A DNA stretch of 64,000 nt from Pseudactinotalea sp. HY158 (GTDB lineage: Bacteria > Actinomycetota > Actinomycetes > Actinomycetales > Beutenbergiaceae): positions 682,001 to 746,000 of the forward strand of contig NZ_CP045920.1 in assembly GCF_009660225.1 (NCBI RefSeq), given 5' to 3'. A program made the translations under genes and the position numbers. Shown here one piece after another: positions 43,729 through 51,200 of the stretch. Each line of letters opens with the position of its first letter. Position 1 is the first letter of the stretch. The notes under the pieces were generated by a model that worked only from the letters and a program-made list of their open reading frames with translations, ran no database searches and was not told where the DNA came from.

Positions 43729-44654
43729 GCGCGGGTAAGTCGGTCCGACTGTTCCTGGCGGATGGGACGCCGGGCGGGCTGCTCACGGCGGAGATCATGA
43801 ACTGGACGGGCCACGTGGTCGCGGCTCCCCGCTCCGATTTCGCCGCGCTGCTCAACCGGCAGGAGGTGAAGCGAACCGGCGTCTACATCCTTATCGGCGA
43901 CGATCCCGACAGCATCGGGGGCGTGCGCGCGTATATCGGTGAGGCCGACGAGGTGCGCACCCGCCTGTACCAACACGAGCGGAACAAGGACTTCTGGGAT
44001 CGCGCGATCGTGCTCACGAGCAAGGACGCGAATCTGACCAAGGCGCACGCTCGCTACCTGGAGAGCCGGTTCATCGGTCTCGGCCAGGCGGCCGGCCGTT
44101 CGACGCTCGACAACGCGACCCAGCCACCGGCGACTTCACTCCCCGAGGCCGACGTCTCCGACATGGAGTACTTCATCACCCAGGCGCAGATCGTGCTTCC
44201 CGTGCTCGGCATCAACCTCTTCCGCGGCAAGCCCGCTACGACTCAAGCGACTCAGACGAGCCCGGCGGTCCATCCCGTCGAATCGCCGACCTTCGTTCTC
44301 GACGTGCCGAAGAAGGGCATCACGGCCTCGGCCCAGGTGGTCGACGGTGAGTTCACCGTCCTGGCAGGATCGCGGGTTGCGCCCGGTGTGCGATCGGATA
44401 TGAAGTACTCGGCTGCAACCGCGAGGGCGTATGCGGGCTACGAGGCGCTGCATCGCAAGCTCCGCGACGACGGCTCCATCGCCGTTGAGGGAACGATCGG
44501 TACGACGACCCGGAACATCGTGTTCTCCTCACCGTCGACGGCGGGCTCCATCGTGACCGGCCGGTCGTGCAACGGCCGCATGCAGTGGATGACGACCGAC
44601 GGCACGACCTACGGAGCCTGGGAGGACCAGGGTGTCACCGAGGAGGCGCCGTGA
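43725..44654 (+). CDS. GIY-YIG nuclease-like protein with a DUF4357 domain
   Basis: A 309-residue protein with GGAGGAGG before ATG 43725. Residues about 45-125 carry the GIY-YIG motif (GVYILIGDD ... AYIGEADEVRTRLYQHE) and the later Glu (LESRF). The C-terminal 100 residues are a DUF4357 domain (YSAATARAYAGYEALHRKLRDDGS). Such proteins travel with type I restriction genes. The 4-bp overlaps on both sides keep it in the old restriction operon. It appears intact and may still be expressed, but its partner genes are ruined. Confidence 0.82.
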   Translation: MSAGKSVRLFLADGTPGGLLTAEIMNWTGHVVAAPRSDFAALLNRQEVKRTGVYILIGDDPDSIGGVRAYIGEADEVRTRLYQHERNKDFWDRAIVLTSKDANLTKAHARYLESRFIGLGQAAGRSTLDNATQPPATSLPEADVSDMEYFITQAQIVLPVLGINLFRGKPATTQATQTSPAVHPVESPTFVLDVPKKGITASAQVVDGEFTVLAGSRVAPGVRSDMKYSAATARAYAGYEALHRKLRDDGSIAVEGTIGTTTRNIVFSSPSTAGSIVTGRSCNGRMQWMTTDGTTYGAWEDQGVTEEAP

Positions 44655-45613
44655 GTGACGTCGAACTCTCCGGCCACTTCCTCGTCTATCGCGACGAGGC
44701 CGGCAACGCCCGCATCGACGTGCGCTTCGACGGCGACACCGTCTGGCTCACGCAGGCCCAGCTCGTCGACCTCTTCGATTCGTCCAAGGCGAATATCAGC
44801 GAGCACATCGCGAACATCATCGACGAGGGCGAACTCGCCGCTGAAGCAACTGTTCGGGATTTCCGAACAGTTCGGCAGGAGGGCTCCCGCCAGGTGCGGC
44901 GCTCCCTCACCCACTACAACCTCGACATGATCATCTCGGTCGGATACCGGGTGCGGTCCAAGACCGCGACGGCGTTCCGCATCTGGGCCACCCAGCGCCT
45001 CCGCGAGTTCATCGTCAAGGGTTTCGTGCTCGACGACGAGCGGCTCAAGAACCCCGACCTGCCCTTCGACTACTTCGACGAACTGCTCCAGCGGATCCAG
45101 GACATCCGCACCTCCGAGCGGCGCTTCTACCAGAAGATCACCGACGTGTACGCGACCTCGATCGACTACGACTCCGCCGCCGAGATCACGAAGGCGTTCT
45201 TCGCCACCGTGCAGAATAAGCTGCACTGGGCCATCACCGGCCAGACCGCCGCCGAGGTCGTCCGAGACCGCGCCGACTCGGCCAAACCCACCATGGGGCT
45301 GACCTCCTGGCGCGGCGACCGGATCAGGGCTGCCGACATCGCCGTCGCGAAGAACTACTGCACCGAGGACGAGCTGCGCGCGCTGAACAATCTCGTGGAG
45401 CAGTACCTGGCGGCACGCGAGCCCGCGCGCGGAGGAGCCATGAGCGACGTCGGACAGCATGAGCCGACGCACTACTTCGAGCGCAACCACGGCACGGCCT
45501 TCGCAGTGCTCATGGATGAACGTCTGCCCGACTGGCGCAGGCGGCGCACGCACAGGGGGCACGTCCCGCTCCGCTCCGAGGAATGGACCGCTCACCCCAG
45601 CAGCGACCAGTAG
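44651..45613 (+). pseudogene. RhuM-family protein, C-terminally truncated and read into an hsdR start and CIS antisense
   Basis: GTG 44651 with AGGAGG upstream. Residues 1 to about 253 match the RhuM family (VWLTQAQLVDLFDSSKANIS, AFRIWATQRLREFIVKGF, TSERRFYQKITDVYATSIDY), whose genes are common inside type I restriction operons. Normal members run about 80 residues further. Here the family match stops at LNNLVEQYL, and a GGAGGAGCC-ATG at 45440 then reads MSDVGQHE, like the start of HsdR. The last codons run 22 bp into the opposite strand of the CIS ATPase gene. The tail is thus a deletion scar; the N-terminal domain may still fold. Confidence 0.7.
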
Positions 45614-47589
45614 TCCCCGAACTCCTCGGCGAGGGTGAGCCGGCCGAGCTTGCGGTACTCGCGTTGCACGGCCGTGACCACGTGGCGCATCTGCACAGCG
45701 GCATCGGCCCCCTCGTCGGCGGCGTAATACGCGGCGGTGATCGCGGCGGAGCGGATCGCCCCACCCGAGAGGGTGAAGGCCTGGGCGCAGAAACGCAGGT
45801 CGAGATCGTCCGCGCGCGGCAGGTGGCGACCGAGGCACACGTCCCAGAGCAACTCGCGCTGCTCGGGCTCCGGCACGGGGAAGTCGACCACCACGTCGAG
45901 GCGACGGGTGAACGCGTCGTCGATATTGGCGCGCAGGTTCGTGGCGAGCAGCACGAGGCCGTCGAAGGTCTCGAGCCGCTGCAGCAGATAGGCGCTCTCG
46001 ATGTTCGCGTACCGGTCGTGGGCGTCCTTGACCTCGGAGCGCTTCCCGAAGATCGAGTCCGCCTCGTCGAAGAGGAGCACCGCGTTGACGCCGTCGGCGG
46101 CGGTGAAGATCCGTTCGAGGTTCTTCTCGGTCTCACCGATGTACTTGTCCACCACGGTCGCCAGGTCCACGACGTACAGGTCGAGCCCGAGGTCCCCCGC
46201 GAGCACCTCGGCCGACATCGTCTTACCCGTTCCCGAGTCGCCCGCGAAGAGCGCGGCGACGCCGTGCCCGCGGCCGCCGCCGGGGCGCATCCGCCATTCG
46301 CTCAGGACCCGCTCGCGGTGCCGGGCCCGCAGCGCCACTTCGCGCAGCCCGCCGAGCGCGGCCTCCGGCAGCACGAGCTCGTCCCAGCCGACGGTGGGGC
46401 TCACGCGCCGGGCGAGGCGTTCGAGGGCGGTGCCGTTCTGGGCGCGCGCCCCGGTCCGGATGTGTTCGACGCCGATGCCGGTCGCGCCGTCCGCGACGGC
46501 CGCGGCTCGGGCGGTCCGGGCCGCGTGATGGATCTGCTCGGGGCTCAGGCGGAACTGCGAGGTGAGCTCGAGGCCCGCGGGGTCCTCGAGGCCGAGCTGC
46601 TCGGCCCACAGTGCCGTGCGCTCGGCCAGGGTGGTCTCGGGGGCGTCGATACGCAGCGGGAGGCGCCGGCTCCAGCGCGGATCCCAGCTCTCCGAGCCGA
46701 TGAGGCATACGGGCACGTCCGCGGCGAGCTCATCGAGGAGTCCGGGGGCGAGCAGCAGCCGGTCGACCGGGCCGAGCACGAGGCCGGCCCCGGCGAGCCG
46801 GGCCTCCCGGGTGAGTAGCCGGAGCGCCTCCCGGGCCCGATCGGCGTCCGGCCACGGGGGCAGCTCGACGTTGAGCACTCCGCGGCCGACCCGCTCGAGG
46901 GCCCCGGCGGCCAGCAGTCGGCCCGAGCCGGTGCCGTGCTCCCGCACGTACACCGGATTCGCTCCGCCCTCGAGCGCCCGCGCCAGCGGCAGCGGATCGC
47001 CCCACGCCACCGGCGGCAGCGGGGCCAGCAGGCCCGCGATGTCCGGGTCGGGGGTGTCGTCGCCGAGCAGGTGGGCGACGACCCGTTCCGGCACCCGGAG
47101 CGCGCGCGAGGCGAGTGGGCGGTCGGGGTCCTCGAGGGTGAGCAGCCCGGAGGTCGGCAGCGGGCCGTGGGTGATCCGGGCGCGGTCGGCCCCGGACGTG
47201 AGCGCCAGCCCGCACAGCTCGAACGCGACCGCCGCCGAGACGCGGCGGCGGGTGACGTCGTCGTTGAGATAGCCGAACAGCTGCTCGAACCGCGGCTCCA
47301 CCTCGGGCGCGAGGGCGGTCATGAGCAGGTCGAGGTCGGCGCCGTCGAGCCCGCACGCCTGCGCGAGGCGTGCGAGCGGGCCGTGGCCGATCCGGGCGCG
47401 GCCGGCGGGGGGATCGGCCACGGCGCGCGCGTTCGCGAGGAGCTGTTCCACGCGCTCCTCGGAGATGTACAGGCCCCGGTAGGGGTCGTCCGGGGCGGGG
47501 TCGACGGCCCGCCGCGCGGCTACGAGATTTCGGATGCGCTGCTCGACCTCGGCCAGGGCCCCCAGAAGCGCGGCCGCGCGCTCGGTCAC
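45592..47589 (-). CDS. AAA+ ATPase of the contractile injection system
   Basis: About 665 residues, equivalent to Afp15, needed for particle assembly. The N-terminal half is a winged-helix/helical region with weak P-loop remains, as in this family. The C-terminal AAA+ domain has Walker A GDSGTGKT near residue 450, Walker B LLFDEADSIFGKRSE near 505, and a sensor/arginine-finger region LATNLRANIDDAFTRRLDV. The GTG at 47589 (VTERAAALLG) is chosen because family similarity starts there; the frame is open to 47694. It overlaps the extended DUF4255 frame. The gene is cut off from the structural genes by the insertion at 40.4-45.6 kb. Confidence 0.9.
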   Translation of the reverse strand: MTERAAALLGALAEVEQRIRNLVAARRAVDPAPDDPYRGLYISEERVEQLLANARAVADPPAGRARIGHGPLARLAQACGLDGADLDLLMTALAPEVEPRFEQLFGYLNDDVTRRRVSAAVAFELCGLALTSGADRARITHGPLPTSGLLTLEDPDRPLASRALRVPERVVAHLLGDDTPDPDIAGLLAPLPPVAWGDPLPLARALEGGANPVYVREHGTGSGRLLAAGALERVGRGVLNVELPPWPDADRAREALRLLTREARLAGAGLVLGPVDRLLLAPGLLDELAADVPVCLIGSESWDPRWSRRLPLRIDAPETTLAERTALWAEQLGLEDPAGLELTSQFRLSPEQIHHAARTARAAAVADGATGIGVEHIRTGARAQNGTALERLARRVSPTVGWDELVLPEAALGGLREVALRARHRERVLSEWRMRPGGGRGHGVAALFAGDSGTGKTMSAEVLAGDLGLDLYVVDLATVVDKYIGETEKNLERIFTAADGVNAVLLFDEADSIFGKRSEVKDAHDRYANIESAYLLQRLETFDGLVLLATNLRANIDDAFTRRLDVVVDFPVPEPEQRELLWDVCLGRHLPRADDLDLRFCAQAFTLSGGAIRSAAITAAYYAADEGADAAVQMRHVVTAVQREYRKLGRLTLAEEFGDYWSLLG

Positions 47590-48265
47590 GTCGTGGCTCG
47601 GCGGCGCGACCCGCCGGACTTCGCCGGCTCGGGGGCTCGGCCGGCTCGGCGCGCCCGGGCGGCTCGTGCCTCGTGCGCCGGGGGTCGGCGGCACCCGAGT
47701 CGGTGTCGGACATCTCCACGCCGGCGCCCCCGCTCGCGAGCGGGGCGATCGCGATCTCCGAGGGCACGAACGGGGCGGTGACGACCACGTCGATCGACGG
47801 CTTGAGCTGGCCGCCCAGGGCGGACCAGACGTCCGCGAAGCCGCGATCCTCGGGCGGTGGCATCCCGACCGAGAGCCGCACGTCGTTCTTGGCCGAGGCG
47901 AGCGCCCCGGTCAGGTCGCTGCGGGGGATCGACTCGTGCCACACGAGCGTCGCGAGCAGGCTGTCGAGGAGCCGGTGCTCGTCCTCGGGGCGCTGGGTCC
48001 ACGCGGTCACGAGGTAGGAGAGCTTGAAGAGTCGCTCGGCGGGCCGGCGGGCGGAGACCCGGCCGTCGACGACGTCGTTGCCCAGGCCCCACTGGCGCCA
48101 GCGGGAATCCTCCCGCAGGTCGTACAGGTAGAGGTTGACGGTCGGGGCGTTGCGTCGCGCCGCCCACTCGGTCGTGGGCGCGTCGAAGACCACCTCCACC
48201 TCCGCCTTGCCGAGCGCCTTGGTGCGCAGCAGGGAACTGAGCGCCTCGTCGATCTCCGGGATCAC
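46730..48265 (-). CDS. DUF4255 CIS cap/terminator protein with an abnormal C-terminal run-on
   Basis: Residues 1 to about 185 are DUF4255 (MIPEIDEALSSLLRTKALGK, NLYLYDLREDSRWRQWGL, LLDSLLATLVWHESIPR), equivalent to Afp16, which caps and sets the length of tube and sheath. Family members end at 180-230 residues. Here no stop occurs, and the frame runs another 326 codons across the ATPase gene to 46730, as an Arg/Ala/Pro-rich shadow-like sequence. A lost stop, a frameshift or a sequencing error near 47.6-47.7 kb is likely. Only about 47590-48265 should be trusted as coding for this protein. One base separates its start from the stop of the propeller gene. Confidence 0.75.
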   Translation of the reverse strand: MIPEIDEALSSLLRTKALGKAEVEVVFDAPTTEWAARRNAPTVNLYLYDLREDSRWRQWGLGNDVVDGRVSARRPAERLFKLSYLVTAWTQRPEDEHRLLDSLLATLVWHESIPRSDLTGALASAKNDVRLSVGMPPPEDRGFADVWSALGGQLKPSIDVVVTAPFVPSEIAIAPLASGGAGVEMSDTDSGAADPRRTRHEPPGRAEPAEPPSRRSPAGRAAEPRRDRARGRASGGPGRGRAAHPKSRSRAAGRRPRPGRPLPGPVHLRGARGTAPRERARRGRSPRRPRPDRPRPARTPRAGVRARRRRPRPAHDRPRARGGAAVRAAVRLSQRRRHPPPRLGGGRVRAVRAGAHVRGRPRPDHPRPAADLRAAHPRGPRPPTRLARAPGAGTGRRPPARRRHPRPGHRGPAGPAAAGGVGRSAAAGAGARGRSESGVRAGARHRLGPTAGRRGPRAGRPRSAQRRAAPVAGRRSGPGGAPATHPGGPARRGRPRARPGRPAAARPRTPR

Positions 48266-48266
48266 A

Positions 48267-51200
48267 TCAACCTCGCGTGACGAATTCGGGCGGCTCCAGG
48301 CCCCGCGGGACCACGAGCAGCGTGGGTGGCGTCTCGAGCCCGAAGCTCGTGCCCGAGACGTGGGTCACCTCGACCTCCCGCTCGCCGAGCTCGTCGCCCT
48401 CGATGATGAGCATGGAGAAGCGGAGCGTGCCGTCGTCCCGGGCCTCGATCGGCCCGGCGGAGGCCGTGACCCCCTCCGACCAGCGCGTGCTGATCACGGC
48501 ATCGGGCGGCAGGTCGACCCCGTACAGGAGCGTGACATCGCCCGGGCGGGCGACGGCCGGCAGCAGCCGCAGGGTCGCCTGGACCGCCTCGAAGGCGGCG
48601 GTGGCCGTGTTGTTCGCGGGCGCCGGGTCGGGTGTCGTCGCCGCGACGACCGCCTCGATCTCCAGGTCGCCGACCTCGGTGGGCAGCAACGTGAGCCTCA
48701 GGGTCGTCTGCTCATCCGGCCCGAGGTCACCCAGCAGGCACACGCCCCGCCGTGGGCACGGGCCGGGATCGGTGACCTCCACGGACTCCGGAATGTTCAA
48801 CGTGAGTTGGGTCCCCGCCGCCGTCACGGGCCCGTCATTATGGACGACGATGCTCGCCTCGAGCCCGTCCCCTCCGAGCCAGGCGCGATCCTCCGCGAGC
48901 GTCAGCCGCACCCGTAGGTCGGCGTCCGTGTCCGCGGGGTCAGACGGGTCGGACGGCCGCGGGGTGGGCGTGGGCGAGGGGACGCTGGTCGTCGTGAGGA
49001 CGATCGTGGCCGTGTCGTTCGTGTCGTTCAGGTCGATCGAGTTGGTCGCCACGGTCACATTCACCTCGTGATCGCCGGCAGCGCCCGGCAGGCCCACCGG
49101 GATGGTGAACGTGACGTGGTCGCCGACCGGGATCGTGTCGTCGTGGGTGCAGGTGATCGTCGCCGCCGCGAGCGTGCATCCGGCCGGCAGCGGGCCCGGC
49201 ACGACACCGTCCGGCACCGGGATCGTCGCGAGTGCGTCGCGGGCCGGGGACGGGCCGGTGTTCGTCACGGTGACGGTCACGGCGGTCGACCCGCGGGCCG
49301 GAATCGGCCCCGGGTGGTCGAGGGTGAGGCCCAGGTCGCTCAGCGGGACGTAGTCGGGGTGGTCGACCGCCGATTGGTACGCGTACCTCGTGTACTCCGC
49401 CGTGTACATCGAGGTGGGCACGGCGTCCTCGACGGCCGGATCGATCTCGACGATCTGATCGGGCCGGTCCCTGCCGAGCGAGCGGGCGAGCGCGATCCGC
49501 TCCCCGTCCGGGGACCACGTCGCGGCGCTGACGTCGAGCTCGGAGTACGCGTCCGGGTCGGCCCCGGGGTCGGCCAGGTCGATGGCGACGGGCGTGGTCA
49601 CGACGATGTCGCCGGCGCCGGCCGGGTCGATCTGCGGCAGGTCGAGCACGAAGAGCCCGTCGAAGTCCGAGATCAGGTCGGTGAAGGCGACTCGATCGCC
49701 GCCGGGGGACCAGGACGGCTCGGCCCCGTCCACGCCGCAGGGCTCGCTCCCGACCGCGCAGTCGTCCGGCCCCAGCACGATCGGGCGCAGGGTGGGATCG
49801 GCGAGCGAGACGTAGAACAACTCCATCCGGTAGGTGTCGCCGATGACGGCCGAGAAGATGAGCCCGGTGCCGTCGGGGGACCACGTGGGGCTGGAGACCC
49901 TGTGGACGTCGTCGAAGCCCGCGAGCGGGAAGGTGAGGTCGCCGGTGGCCACGTCGATGACGGAGAGTTCACCGTCGAAGCCGCGGTCGTACGGCGCGCG
50001 CACGAACGCGACCCGGGTCGCATCCGGGGACCACACGGGTTCGCTGTCGGTGTAGAGGGCGTCGCGGTCGTCGCCGACGTCGACGACCGGGTCCGTGAGG
50101 GCGGTGATATTCGCCAGGTCGAGGGTGCCCGGTTCACCCAGATCTCCCTGCTGCCGACCGTAGACGTCGGCGACGACCAGTTGCCGGGCGCTCGTGGCGT
50201 AGCCCGAGCCGATGTCGAGTTGATGCTCGGAGATCCGGTCGTAGACGACCCGGCCGCCGTCCGGCGAGTAGTCGATGTTGTCCTCGTCGGTCGGGTACGG
50301 GGTGCCGGTGCCGGCGCCGCCCGGGAACGTCAGCTCGGGGAAGACGCTGTCGGCGAGAACGAGGTAGGAGTCCGGGCCGGCCGCACCGGCCGGCTCGGGG
50401 ACCGCCTGCACGAGATCGTGCGAGGGCGGGCCGGAGTAGTACTCGCTCGGTTGCTCGCCTCGCAGACTGAAGGCGATCCGCTCCGTTTCCGGGTAGGTCG
50501 GGGCGGCCGCGTCGATCGTGATCGCCACCTCGTCGTTGTCGGCCACCGGATCGATCGAGTTCGTGCGGATCGCGGCGGTCACGTCGTTGGCGCCGGCGGT
50601 GCTCAGGTACACGTCGATCTGCCCGGAGACACTGTCGCCGACGGCGATCGGCCCGTCGACCGAACACGTGAGGGTCGTCGAGGCGAGGGTGCAGCGGTAG
50701 GGCACGTAGTCGAGTTCCGCACCCGCGGGGATCTCGATCGTCACCTCCCCGTCCCGGGCGGGGGAGGGCCCGGTGTTCGTCAGGGTCCACTCGACCGTCG
50801 CCGGCCGCCCGGCGGTGACCTCGGCGTCGGCCTCGAGCCCGATCGCCAGGTCGGCGACGGGTTCGTAGGCGGGGTTCGAGAGCGAGTACTCCGGCGCGAG
50901 GGGCCGGAAGTCCACGGTCGACACGCCGTCGTCGAGGTGGAAGGTGACGAGGCTCGATGGTTCCTCCCCGGTCCCCTCGAACGCCTCGGTCCGGGCGGCG
51001 GTCGTCAGGAGGCCTCCGTCGGGTGACCAGGCGGGCTCGTAGAAGCCCACCCACTCGTCGAGGTCGGGATCCTGCTCCGCGCTCAGGCGCGTGACCGCGC
51101 TCGCGGTCGGTGGGGCGCCGGGGCGGGTGAGCAGGTCGAGCACGAAGACGGCGTCCCCAGAACGCCCGCCCTCGAACTCCGGCGCGCCCGCGGTCACCGC

